A stretch of DNA of 64,000 bases from Auanema rhodensis. Its lineage: Eukaryota; Nematoda; Chromadorea; Rhabditida; Rhabditidae. The notes under the pieces are model-generated. The model was not told the DNA's origin, did not search any database, and was given only the letters and a program-made list of their open reading frames with translations. How positions within the stretch are numbered: the first letter of the stretch is position 1; every line of letters begins with the position of its first letter. The stretch spans positions 20,971,638-21,035,637 of the forward strand of contig OZ059900.1 of NCBI GenBank assembly GCA_964057225.1. Reading direction: 5' to 3'. Both the position numbers and the translations under genes were made by a program. Positions 1 to 10,919 of the stretch are shown here, piece after piece.

Positions 1-342
1 TTCCTAAATTTTCTAACCCCTGTTTTTTTGTCGTGAAAGTGGAACTAGACGTTGTAGGAACAATTTTGAGCTAGGTTTCATTGACATTGCATGAGTTTGA
101 ACACATGAAATCGTAAGTCAAAACCTTGTTTACAGCGAAATTTCCAAAAACTGGTTTTCCAGCATAATAAAATATTTCTCATGGGAAATACTGTGTTTTT
201 GTATTTTTCTAGTGTTCAGCATGTGAAATGCTTCATTTTAGTATGTAACACGCTGAAATTCGTTGCATTTGACGACTCATATGAACAAAAATCGATTTAA
301 TCAATATTAGCCATAAGGGGCGTGCCCTCAGAATATGCTAAT
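1..342 (+). repeat. Reference monomer in orientation A (342 bp)
   Basis: This is one full repeat unit, with 117 G+C of 342 (34%). In order it holds: a T7 tract (about 23-29); ctaggtttcattgac (71-85); gaacacatgaaatcgtaag (98-116); a ctggttttccag hairpin-like dyad (151-162); the near-palindrome around ctcatggg (about 171-191); the T5 stretch gtttttgtatttttc (about 185-199); a short stem atgct/agcat in other copies' terms (about 214-233); attcgttgca (258-267); tcatatga (278-285); ATCGAT (291-296); and a GC-rich core gggcgtgccc (318-327) inside attagc/gctaat arms. The start is arbitrary because the unit is circularly permutable. Several short A/T tracts could give intrinsic curvature, but this was not computed. 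Confidence 0.95.
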
Positions 343-344
343 TT
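303..344. other. GC-rich nested dyad in each monomer (example copy)
   Basis: GGGC (318-321), GT, GCCC (324-327) forms a 4-bp inverted repeat. It lies inside outer arms ATTAGC (306-311) and GCTAAT (337-342), which extend to attagcCat/atgctaat with one bulged base. It is the only GC-rich block in the unit. The core is nearly invariant: exceptions I saw include gagagcacg near 13968, ctaaggg near 31065 and 31401, and cctcttat or cctttat in a few copies. It is a candidate protein-binding or cruciform-forming site on structural grounds only; no known factor is recognised. Confidence 0.55.
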
Positions 345-3077
345 CCTTAATTTTCTAACCCCGGTTTTCTTGTCGTGAAAGTGGAATTAGACGTTGTAGG
401 AACAATTTTGAGCTAGGTTTCATTGACATTGCATGAGTTTGAACACATGAAATCGTAAGTCAAAACCTTGTTTACAGCGAAATTTCCAAAAACTGGTTTT
501 CCAGCATAATAAAATATTTCTCATGGGAAATACTGTGTTTTTGTATTTTTCTAGTGTTCAGCATGTAGAATGCTTCATTTTAGTATGTAACACGCTGAAA
601 TTCGTTGCATTTGACGACTCATATGAACAAAAATCGATTTAATCAATATTAGCCATAAGGGGCGTGCCCTCAGAATATGCTAATTTCCTTAATTTTCTAA
701 CCCCTGTTTTTTTGTCGTGAAAGTGGAACTAGACGTTGTACAAACAATTTTGAGCTAGGTTTCATTGACATTGCATGAGTTTGAACACATGAAATCGTAA
801 GTCAAAACCTTGTTTACAGCGAAATTTCCAAAAACTGGTTTTCCAGCATAATAAAATATTTCTCATGAGAAATACTGTGTATTTGTATTTTTCTAGTGTT
901 CAGCATGTAAAATGCTTCATTTTAGTATGTAACACGATGAAATTCGTTGCATTTGACGACTCATATGAACAAAAATCGATTTAATCAATATTAGCCATAA
1001 GGGGCGTGCCCTCAGAATATGCTAATTTCATTAATTTTCTAACCCCTGTTTTTTTGTCGTGAAAGTGGAACTAGACGTTGTAGGAACAATTTTGAGCTAG
1101 GTTTCATTGACATTGCATGAGTTTGAACACATGAAATCGTAAGTCAAAACCTTGTTTACAGCGAAATTTCCAAAAACTGGTTTTCCAGCATAATAAAATA
1201 TTTCTCATGGGAAATACTGTGTTTTTGTATTTTTCTAGTGTTCAGCATGTAAAATGCTTCATTTTAGTATGTAACACGCTGAAATTCGTTGCATTTGACG
1301 ACTCATATGAACAAAAATCGATTTAATCAATATTAGCCATAAGGGGCGTGCCCTCAGAATATGCTAATTTCCTTAATTTTCTAACCCCTGTTTTTTTGTC
1401 GTGAAAGTGGAACTAGACGTTGTACAAACAATTTTGAGCTAGGTTTCATTGACATTGCATGAGTTTGAACACATGAAATCGTAAGTCAAAACCTTGTTTA
1501 CAGCGAAATTTCCAAAAACTGGTTTTCCAGCATAATAAAATATTTCTCATGAGAAATACTGTGTTTTTGTATTTTTCTAGTGTTCAGCATGTAAAATGCT
1601 TCATTTTAGTATGTAACACGCTGAAATTCGTTGCATTTGACGACTCATATGAACAAAAATCGATTTAATCAATATTAGCCATAAGGGGCGTGCCCTCAGA
1701 ATATGCTAATTTCCTTAATTTTCTAACCCCTGTTTTTTTGTCGTGAAAGTGGAACTAGACGTTGTAGGAACAATTTTGAGCTAGGTTTCATTGACATTGC
1801 ATGAGTTTGAACACATGAAATCGTAAGTCAAAACCTTGTTTACAGCGAAATTTCCATAAACTGGTTTTCCAGCATAATAAAATATTTCTCATGGGAAATA
1901 CTGTGTTTTTGTATTTTTCTAGTGTTCAGCATGTGAAATGCTTCATTTTAGTATGTAACACGCTGAAATTCGTTGCATTTGACGACTCATATGAACAAAA
2001 ATCGATTTAATCAATATTAGCCATAAGGGGCGTGCCCTCAGAATATGCTAATTTCCTTAATTTTCTAACCCCTGTTTTTTTGTCGTGAAAGTGGAACTAG
2101 ACGTTGTACGAACAATTTTGAGCTAGGTTTCATTGACATTGCATGAGTTTGAACACATGAAATCGTAAGTCAAAACCTTGTTTACAGCGAAATTTCCAAA
2201 AACTGGTTTTCCAGCATAATAAAATATTTCTCATGAGAAATACTGTGTTTTTGTATTTTTCTAGTGTTCAGCATGTGAAATGCTTCATTTTAGTATGTAA
2301 CACGCTGAAATTCGTTGCATTTGACGACTCATATGAACAAAAATCGATTTAATCAATATTAGCCATAAGGGGCGTGCCCTCAGAATATGCTAATTTCCTT
2401 AATTTTCTAACCCCTGTTTTTTTGTCGTGAAAGTGGAACTAGACGTTGTAGGAACAATTTTGAGCTAGGTTTCATTGACATTGCATGAGTTTGAACACAT
2501 GAAATCGTAAGTCAAAACCTTGTTTACAGCGAAAATTCCAAAAACTGGTTTTCCAGCATAATAAAATATTTCTCATGGGAAATACTGTGTTTTTGTATTT
2601 TTCTAGTGTTCAGCATGTAAAATGCTTCATTTTAGTATGTAACACGCTGAAATTCGTTGCATTTGAAGACTCATATGAACAAAAATCGATTTAATCAATA
2701 TTAGCCATAAGGGGCGTGCCCTCAGAATATGCTAATTTCCTTAATTTTCTAACCCCTGTTTTTTGTCGTGAAAGTGGAACTAGACGTTGTAGGAACAATT
2801 TTGAGCTAGGTTTCATTGACATTGCATGAGTTTGAACACATGAAATCGTAAGTCAAAACCTTGTTTACAGCGAAATTTCCAAAAACTGGTTTTCCAGCAT
2901 AATAAAATATTTCTCATGGGAAATACTGTGTTTTTGTATTTTTCTAGTGTTCAGCATGTAAAATACTTCATTTTAGTATGTAACACGCTGAAATTCGTTG
3001 CATTTGACGACTCATATGAACAAAAATCGATTTAATCAATATTAGCCATAAGGGGCGTGCCCTCAGAATATGCTAAT

Positions 3078-4103
3078 TTCCTAAATTTTCTAACCCCTGT
3101 TTTTTTGTCGTGAAAGTGGAACTAGACGTTGTAGGAACAATTTTGAGCTAGGTTTCATTGACATTGCATGAGTTTGAACACATGAAATCGTAAGTCAAAA
3201 CCTTGTTTACAGCGAAATTTCCAAAAACTGGTTTTCCAGCATAATAAAATATTTCTCATGGGAAATACTGTGTTTTTGTATTTTTCTAGTGTTCAGCATG
3301 TGAAATGCTTCATTTTAGTATGTAACACGCTGAAATTCGTTGCATTTGACGACTCATATGAACAAAAATCGATTTAATCAATATTAGCCATAAGGGGCGT
3401 GCCCTCAGAATATGCTAATTTCCTTAATTTTCTAACCCCGGTTTTTTTGTCGTGAAAGTGGAATTAGACGTTGTAGGAACAATTTTGAGCTAGGTTTCAT
3501 TGACATTGCATGAGTTTGAACACATGAAATCGTAAGTCAAAACCTTGTTTACAGCGAAATTTCCAAAAACTGGTTTTCCAGCATAATAAAATATTTCTCA
3601 TGGGAAATACTGTGTTTTTGTATTTTTCTAGTGTTCAGCATGTAGAATGCTTCATTTTAGTATGTAACACGCTGAAATTCGTTGCATTTGACGACTCATA
3701 TGAACAAAAATCGATTTAATCAATATTAGCCATAAGGGGCGTGCCCTCAGAATATGCTAATTTCCTTAATTTTCTAACCCCTGTTTTTTTGTCGTGAAAG
3801 TGGAACTAGACGTTGTAGGAACAATTTTGAGCTAGGTTTCATTGACATTGCATGAGTTTGAACACATGAAATCGTAAGTCAAAACCTTGTTTACAGCGAA
3901 ATTTCCAAAAACTGGTTTTCCAGCATAATAAAATATTTCTCATGGGAAATACTGTGTTTTTGTATTTTTCTAGTGTTCAGCATGTAAAATGCTTCATTTT
4001 AGTATGTAACACGCTGAAATTCGTTGCATTTGACGACTCATATGAACAAAAATCGATTTAATCAATATTAGCCATAAGGGGCGTGCCCTCAGAATATGCT
4101 AAT
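3078..4103 (+). repeat. Left-arm higher-order copy: monomers at 1-684 recur at 3078
   Basis: The monomer at 3078 repeats the unusual ttcctaaatt opening found at position 1. The next one (3420) repeats the set accccgg, gtggaattag and gcatgtagaatg found in 343-684. The shift is 3077 bp, or nine monomers including the 341-bp unit. One difference is visible (ggttttctt at 343 onward, ggttttttt at 3420 onward). Agreement is lost in the following monomer: 685 onward has gttgtacaaac and 3762 onward has gttgtaggaac. The shared block is therefore about two monomers. Confidence 0.8.
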
Positions 4104-4894
4104 TTCCTTAATTTTCTAACCCCTGTTTTTTTGTCGTGAAAGTGGAATTAGACGTTGTAGGAACAATTTTGAGCTAGGTTTCATTGACATTGCATGAGTT
4201 TGAACGCATGAAATCGTAAGTCAAAACCTTGTTTACAGCGAAATTTCCAAAAACTGGTTTTCCAGCATAATAAAATATTTCTCATGGGAAATACTGTGTT
4301 TTTGTATTTTTCTAGTGTTCAGCATGTAAAATGCTTCATTTTAGTATGTAACACGCTGAAATTCGTTGCATTTGACGACTCATATGAACAAAAATCGATT
4401 TAATCAATATTAGCCATAAGGGGCGTGCCCTCAGAATATGCTAATTTCCTTAATTTTCTAACCCCTGTTTTTTTGTCGTGAAAGTGGAACTAGACGTTGT
4501 ACAAACAATTTTGAGCTAGGTTTCATTGACATTGCATGAGTTTGAACACATGAAATCGTAAGTCAAAACCTTGTTTACAGCGAAATTTCCAAAAACTGGT
4601 TTTCCAGCATAATAAAATATTTCTCATGAGAAATACTGTGTTTTTGTATTTTTCTAGTGTTCAGCATGTAAAATGCTTCATTTTAGTATGTAACACGCTG
4701 AAATTCGTTGCATTTGACGACTCATATGAACAAAAATCGATTTAATCAATATTAGCCATAAGGGGCGTGCCCTCAGAATATGCTAATTTCCTTAATTTTC
4801 TAACCCCTGTTTTTTTGTCGTGAAAGTGGAACTAGACGTTGTAGGAACAATTTTGAGCTAGGTTTCATTGACATTGCATGAGTTTGAACACATG

Positions 4895-5102
4895 AAATCG
4901 TAAGTCAAAACCTTGTTTACAGCGAAATTTCCAAAAACTGGTTTTCCAGCATAATAAAATATTTCTCATGGGAAATACTGTGTTTTTGTATTTTTCTAGT
5001 GTTCAGCACAAAAACACAGTATTTCCCATGAGAAATATTTTATTATGCTGGAAAACCAGTTTTTGGAAATTTCGCTGTAAACAAGGTTTTGACTTACGAT
5101 TT
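4895..5102. repeat. Inversion junction: 95-bp perfect inverted repeat with 18-nt loop
   Basis: The left arm 4895-4989 and right arm 5008-5102 are exact reverse complements. The loop 4990-5007 is ordinary A-orientation satellite (atttttctagtgttcagc). The dyad centre is 4998.5. Orientation A can be followed through 5008 (gttcagca). Orientation B can be followed back to 5008 (acaaaaac). The two therefore overlap by a single base, and the join has essentially no microhomology. Such a join of two opposite array segments fits fold-back template switching or end joining of two breaks; the mechanism is inferred. The DNA could extrude a long hairpin. Confidence 0.93.
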
Positions 5103-5200
5103 TTTTCACGACGATTTTTTTCAATTTTTTTTTTTTCAACGAATTTCAGCGTGTTACATACTAAAATGAAGCATTTTACATGCTGAACACTAGAAAAATA
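5009..5200 (-). repeat. Broken monomer at the inversion breakpoint (192 bp instead of 342)
   Basis: Compared with the next monomer (5201-5542), identity holds from the caaaaacacag anchor to cttacgattt (end 5102) and resumes at caacgaatttcag (5137). In between, 184 satellite bases are missing and 34 other bases are present, a net loss of 150 bp. The lost part contains the variable gttcct/gtctag sites, the GC-rich gggcacgccc dyad and the ATCGAT palindrome. It is the only grossly rearranged unit in the window, and it lies directly beside the orientation switch. Confidence 0.93.
5103..5136. other. 34-bp T-rich filler at the breakpoint, ending in T12
   Basis: The filler has no collinear counterpart in the monomer. 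It contains satellite words in a wrong arrangement: tttcacgac (5104-5112), normally about 90 bp further on, and cgattttt (5112-5119), normally next to the ATCGAT site. It then has tcaa and a run of 12 Ts (5125-5136), the longest homopolymer noticed in the window. Templated filler from nearby sequence fits polymerase-theta-like or replication template-switch repair (inference). A consensus error of the assembly at a hairpin is a competing explanation. Confidence 0.75.
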
Positions 5201-5542
5201 CAAAAACACAGTATTTCTCATGAGAAATATTTTATTATGCTGGAAAACCAGTTTTTGGAAATTTCGCTGTAAACAAGGTTTTGACTTACGATTTCATGTG
5301 TTCAAACTCATGCAATGTCAATGAAACCTAGCTCAAAATTGTTTGTACAACGTCTAGTTCCACTTTCACGACAAAAAAACAGGGGTTAGAAAATTAAGGA
5401 AATTAGCATATTCTGAGGGCACGCCCCTTATGGCTAATATTGATTAAATCGATTTTTGTTCATATGAGTCGTCAAATGCAACGAATTTCAGCGTGTTACA
5501 TACTAAAATGAAGCATTTTACATGCTGAACACTAGAAAAATA
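5201..5542 (-). repeat. First intact monomer in orientation B
   Basis: This 342-bp unit runs from one caaaaacacag anchor to the next. It carries ctcatgag, gtttgtacaacg, gtctagttcc, acaggg, aagg, gtcgtc, cagcg and ttttac. It has the same variant set as the nearest complete monomer on the other side of the junction (4446-4787: acaaac plus ctcatgag). The two arms therefore still match one monomer beyond the damaged unit. The next monomers out (4104-4445 on the left, 5543-5884 on the right) no longer match, because the left one has aacgcatg and attag while the right one has aatg and catcg. Confidence 0.9.
5212..5229. other. 18-bp perfect palindrome in 'ctcatgag' monomers (example copy)
   Basis: The sequence tatttctcatgagaaata is its own reverse complement. 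About a quarter to a third of monomers by eye carry this ctc form (others include 857-874 in orientation A). The majority have ccc, which breaks the symmetry at one base. Because the site is self-complementary it reads the same in both array orientations. A dimeric binding protein is conceivable but nothing in the window shows one. Confidence 0.6.
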
Positions 5543-8500
5543 CAAAAACACAGTATTTCCCATGAGAAATATTTTATTATGCTGGAAAACCAGTTTTTGG
5601 AAATTTCGCTGTAAACAAGGTTTTGACTTACGATTTCATGTGTTCAAACTCATGCAATGTCAATGAAACCTAGCTCAAAATTGTTCCTACAACGTCTAGT
5701 TCCACTTTCACGACAAAAAAACAGGGGTTAGAAAATTAATGAAATTAGCATATTCTGAGGGCACGCCCCTTATGGCTAATATTGATTAAATCGATTTTTG
5801 TTCATATGAGTCGTCAAATGCAACGAATTTCATCGTGTTACATACTAAAATGAAGCATTTTACATGCTGAACACTAGAAAAATACAAAAACACAGTATTT
5901 CCCATGAGAAATATTTTATTATGCTGGAAAACCAGTTTTTGGAAATTTCGCTGTAAACAAGGTTTTGACTTACGATTTCATGTGTTCAAACTCATGCAAT
6001 GTCAATGAAACCTAGCTCAAAATTGTTCCTACAACGTCTAGTTCCACTTTCACGACAAAAAAACAGGGGTTAGAAAATTAATGAAATTAGCATATTCTGA
6101 GGGCACGCCCCTTATGGCTAATATTGATTAAATCGATTTTTGTTCATATGAGTCGTCAAATGCAACGAATTTCATCGTGTTACATACTAAAATGAAGCAT
6201 TTTACATGCTGAACACTAGAAAAATACAAAAAAACAGTATTTCTCATGAGAAATATTTTATTATGCTGGAAAACCAGTTTTTGGAAATTTCGCTGTAAAC
6301 AAGGTTTTGACTTACGATTTCATGTGTTCAAACTCATGCAATGTCAATGAAACCTAGCTCAAAATTGTTTGTACAACGTCTAGTTCCACTTTCACGACAA
6401 AAAAACAGGGGTTAGAAAATTAAGGAAATTAGCATATTCTGAGGGCACGCCCCTTATGGCTAATATTGATTAAATCGATTTTTGTTCATATGAGTAGTCA
6501 AATGCAACGAATTTCAGCGTGTTACATACTAAAATGAAGCATTTTACATGCTGAACACTAGAAAAATACAAAAACACAGTATTTCCCATGAGAAATATTT
6601 TATTATGCTGGAAAACCAGTTTTTGGAAATTTCGCTGTAAACAAGGTTTTGACTTACGATTTCATGTGTTCAAACTCATGCAATGTCAATGAAACCTAGC
6701 TCAAAATTGTTCCTACAACGTCTAAATCCACTTTCACGACAAAAAAACCGGGGTTAGAAAATTAAGGAAATTAGCATATTCTGAGGGCACGCCCCTTATG
6801 GCTAATATTGATTAAATCGATTTTTGTTCATATGAGTCGTCAAATGCAACGAATTTCAGCGTGTTACATACTAAAATGAAGCATTTCACATGCTGAACAC
6901 TAGAAAAATACAAAAACACAGTATTTCCCATGAGAAATATTTTATTATGCTGGAAAACCAGTTTTTGGAAATTTCGCTGTAAACAAGGTTTTGACTTACG
7001 ATTTCATGTGTTCAAACTCATGCAATGTCAATGAAATCTAGCTCAAAATTGTTCCTACAACGTCTAGTTCCACTTTCACGACAAAAAAACAGGGGTTAGA
7101 AAATTAAGGAAATTAGCATATTCTGAGGGCACGCCCCTTATGGCTAATATTGATTAAATCGATTTTTGTTCATATGAGTCGTCAAATGCAACGAATTTCA
7201 GCGTGTTACATACTAAAATGAAGCATTTTACATGCTGAACACTAGAAAAATACAAAAACACAGTATTTCTCATGAGAAATATTTTATTATGCTGGAAAAC
7301 CAGTTTTTGGAAATTTCGCTGTAAACAAGGTTTTGACTTACGATTTCATGTGTTCAAACTCATGCAATGTCAATGAAACCTAGCTCAAAATTGTTTGTAC
7401 AACGTCTAGTTCCACTTTCACGACAAAAAAACAGGGGTTAGAAAATTAAGGAAATTAGCATATTCTGAGGGCACGCCCCTTATGGCTAATATTGATTAAA
7501 TCGATTTTTGTTCATATGAGTAGTCAAATGCAACGAATTTCAGCGTGTTACATACTAAAATGAAGCATTTTACATGCTGAACACTAGAAAAATACAAAAA
7601 CACAGTATTTCCCATGAGAAATATTTTATTATGCTGGAAAACCAGTTTTTGGAAATTTCGCTGTAAACAAGGTTTTGACTTACGATTTCATGTGTTCAAA
7701 CTCATGCAATGTCAATGAAACCTAGCTCAAAATTGTTCCTACAACGTCTAAATCCACTTTCACGACAAAAAAACCGGGGTTAGAAAATTAAGGAAATTAG
7801 CATATTCTGAGGGCACGCCCCTTATGGCTAATATTGATTAAATCGATTTTTGTTCATATGAGTCGTCAAATGCAACGAATTTCAGCGTGTTACATACTAA
7901 AATGAAGCATTTCACATGCTGAACACTAGAAAAATACAAAAACACAGTATTTCCCATGAGAAATATTTTATTATGCTGGAAAACCAGTTTTTGGAAATTT
8001 CGCTGTAAACAAGGTTTTGACTTACGATTTCATGTGTTCAAACTCATGCAATGTCAATGAAACCTAGCTCAAAATTGTTCCTACAACGTCTAGTTCCACT
8101 TTCACGACAAAAAAACAGGGGTTAGAAAATTAATGAAATTAGCATATTCTGAGGGCACGCCCCTTATGGCTAATATTGATTAAATCGATTTTTGTTCATA
8201 TGAGTCGTCAAATGCAACGAATTTCATCGTGTTACATACTAAAATGAAGCATTTTACATGCTGAACACTAGAAAAATACAAAAACACAGTATTTCCCATG
8301 AGAAATATTTTATTATGCTGGAAAACCAGTTTTTGGAAATTTCGCTGTAAACAAGGTTTTGACTTACGATTTCATGTGTTCAAACTCATGCAATGTCAAT
8401 GAAACCTAGCTCAAAATTGTTCCTACAACGTCTAGTTCCACTTTCACGACAAAAAAACAGGGGTTAGAAAATTAATGAAATTAGCATATTCTGAGGGCAC

Positions 8501-10310
8501 GCCCCTTATGGCTAATATTGATTAAATCGATTTTTGTTCATATGAGTCGTCAAATGCAACGAATTTCATCGTGTTACATACTAAAATGAAGCATTTTACA
8601 TGCTGAACACTAGAAAAATACAAAAAAACAGTATTTCTCATGAGAAATATTTTATTATGCTGGAAAACCAGTTTTTGGAAATTTCGCTGTAAACAAGGTT
8701 TTGACTTACGATTTCATGTGTTCAAACTCATGCAATGTCAATGAAACCTAGCTCAAAATTGTTTGTACAACGTCTAGTTCCACTTTCACGACAAAAAAAC
8801 AGGGGTTAGAAAATTAAGGAAATTAGCATATTCTGAGGGCACGCCCCTTATGGCTAATATTGATTAAATCGATTTTTGTTCATATGAGTAGTCAAATGCA
8901 ACGAATTTCAGCGTGTTACATACTAAAATGAAGCATTTTACATGCTGAACACTAGAAAAATACAAAAACACAGTATTTCCCATGAGAAATATTTTATTAT
9001 GCTGGAAAACCAGTTTTTGGAAATTTCGCTGTAAACAAGGTTTTGACTTACGATTTCATGTGTTCAAACTCATGCAATGTCAATGAAACCTAGCTCAAAA
9101 TTGTTCCTACAACGTCTAAATCCACTTTCACGACAAAAAAACCGGGGTTAGAAAATTAAGGAAATTAGCATATTCTGAGGGCACGCCCCTTATGGCTAAT
9201 ATTGATTAAATCGATTTTTGTTCATATGAGTCGTCAAATGCAACGAATTTCAGCGTGTTACATACTAAAATGAAGCATTTCACATGCTGAACACTAGAAA
9301 AATACAAAAACACAGTATTTCCCATGAGAAATATTTTATTATGCTGGAAAACCAGTTTTTGGAAATTTCGCTGTAAACAAGGTTTTGACTTACGATTTCA
9401 TGTGTTCAAACTCATGCAATGTCAATGAAATCTAGCTCAAAATTGTTCCTACAACGTCTAGTTCCACTTTCACGACAAAAAAACAGGGGTTAGAAAATTA
9501 AGGAAATTAGCATATTCTGAGGGCACGCCCCTTATGGCTAATATTGATTAAATCGATTTTTGTTCATATGAGTCGTCAAATGCAACGAATTTCAGCGTGT
9601 TACATACTAAAATGAAGCATTTTACATGCTGAACACTAGAAAAATACAAAAACACAGTATTTCTCATGAGAAATATTTTATTATGCTGGAAAACCAGTTT
9701 TTGGAAATTTCGCTGTAAACAAGGTTTTGACTTACGATTTCATGTGTTCAAACTCATGCAATGTCAATGAAACCTAGCTCAAAATTGTTTGTACAACGTC
9801 TAGTTCCACTTTCACGACAAAAAAACAGGGGTTAGAAAATTAAGGAAATTAGCATATTCTGAGGGCACGCCCCTTATGGCTAATATTGATTAAATCGATT
9901 TTTGTTCATATGAGTAGTCAAATGCAACGAATTTCAGCGTGTTACATACTAAAATGAAGCATTTTACATGCTGAACACTAGAAAAATACAAAAACACAGT
10001 ATTTCCCATGAGAAATATTTTATTATGCTGGAAAACCAGTTTTTGGAAATTTCGCTGTAAACAAGGTTTTGACTTACGATTTCATGTGTTCAAACTCATG
10101 CAATGTCAATGAAACCTAGCTCAAAATTGTTCCTACAACGTCTAAATCCACTTTCACGACAAAAAAACCGGGGTTAGAAAATTAAGGAAATTAGCATATT
10201 CTGAGGGCACGCCCCTTATGGCTAATATTGATTAAATCGATTTTTGTTCATATGAGTCGTCAAATGCAACGAATTTCAGCGTGTTACATACTAAAATGAA
10301 GCATTTCACA
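5519..10310 (-). repeat. Tandem duplication of a 7-monomer block (2394 bp)
   Basis: Seven monomers (about 5.52-7.91 kb) are repeated in the same variant order at about 7.91-10.31 kb. Private markers shift by exactly 2394 bp: caaaaaaacag at 6233 and 8627, and gaaatctag at 7037 and 9431 (also 10457). The gtctaaatcc form occurs near 6720, 7746, 9114 and 10140, and nowhere else that I saw. Inside the block a 3-monomer module (ctc/tgt, then gtctaaatcc/accgg, then gaaatctag) is itself repeated at 1026 bp. The edges are approximate because flanking monomers are nearly identical. Confidence 0.85.
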
Positions 10311-10919
10311 TGCTGAACACTAGAAAAATACAAAAACACAGTATTTCCCATGAGAAATATTTTATTATGCTGGAAAACCAGTTTTTGGAAATTTCGCTGT
10401 AAACAAGGTTTTGACTTACGATTTCATGTGTTCAAACTCATGCAATGTCAATGAAATCTAGCTCAAAATTGTTCCTACAACGTCTAGTTCCACTTTCACG
10501 ACAAAAAAACAGGGGTTAGAAAATTAAGGAAATTAGCATATTCTGAGGGCACGCCCCTTATGGCTAATATTGATTAAATCGATTTTTGTTCATATGAGTC
10601 GTCAAATGCAACGAATTTCAGCGTGTTACATACTAAAATGAAGCATTTTACATGCTGAACACTAGAAAAATACAAAAACACAGTATTTCTCATGAGAAAT
10701 ATTTTATTATGCTGGAAAACCAGTTTTTGGAAATTTCGCTGTAAACAAGGTTTTGACTTACGATTTCATGTGTTCAAACTCATGCAATGTCAATGAAACC
10801 TAGCTCAAAATTGTTTGTACAACGTCTAGTTCCACTTTCACGACAAAAAAACAGGGGTTAGAAAATTAAGGAAATTAGCATATTCTGAGGGCACGCCCCT
10901 TATGGCTAATATTGATTAA

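Larger units (their letters stand above)
1..5008 (+). repeat. Satellite array, orientation A, 14.6 tandem copies of a 342-bp monomer
   Basis: The phrase ttccttaattttc (first copy ttcctaaattttc) recurs at 1, 343, 685, 1027 and so on to 4788, a period of 342 bp. The only length change seen is one unit of 341 bp: the monomer starting at 2737 has six Ts instead of seven in its T-tract at about 2759. Copies differ by only a few substitutions. The array is cut by the window edge at position 1 and by the inversion junction at 5008. Nothing but satellite is present and no gene is visible. Each copy carries the same 39-codon open frame (for example 181-300), which looks like chance. A role in centromeric or pericentromeric chromatin is inferred from size and homogeneity alone. 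Confidence 0.97.

Noticed and set aside
151-162. ctggttttccag as a transcription terminator or attachment-site core
   Set aside because: It has only a 4-bp stem, occurs in every monomer, and has no gene context.
4895-5102. Inversion as a missed-adapter fold-back read artefact
   Set aside because: Such artefacts give long, near-perfect mirror images. Here symmetry is interrupted by a 150-bp net loss and the monomer types diverge within two units. It is not fully excluded without reads.
5125-5136. T12 as the poly(A) tail of a retroposed element on the - strand
   Set aside because: No element body or target-site duplication is present. The adjoining bases are rearranged satellite words, so breakpoint filler is simpler.
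4968-5186. 72-codon open frame on the + strand across the junction
   Set aside because: It is made of satellite DNA read through the inversion and the T-rich filler. It lacks any domain, is Phe-rich from T tracts, and exists only because the breakpoint removes the stop that ends the same frame after 39 codons in every other A monomer.
5003-5221. 72-codon open frame on the - strand across the junction
   Set aside because: It is the mirror image of the + strand frame, caused by the palindrome. Both begin with nearly the same residues (NTVFLYFSSVQH) because both strands read the same repeat. Not a gene.
5301-5312. Pol III B-box-like gttcaaactc in B monomers
   Set aside because: The match to GTTCRANNC fails at the last position, and no A box at suitable spacing or tRNA fold was seen.
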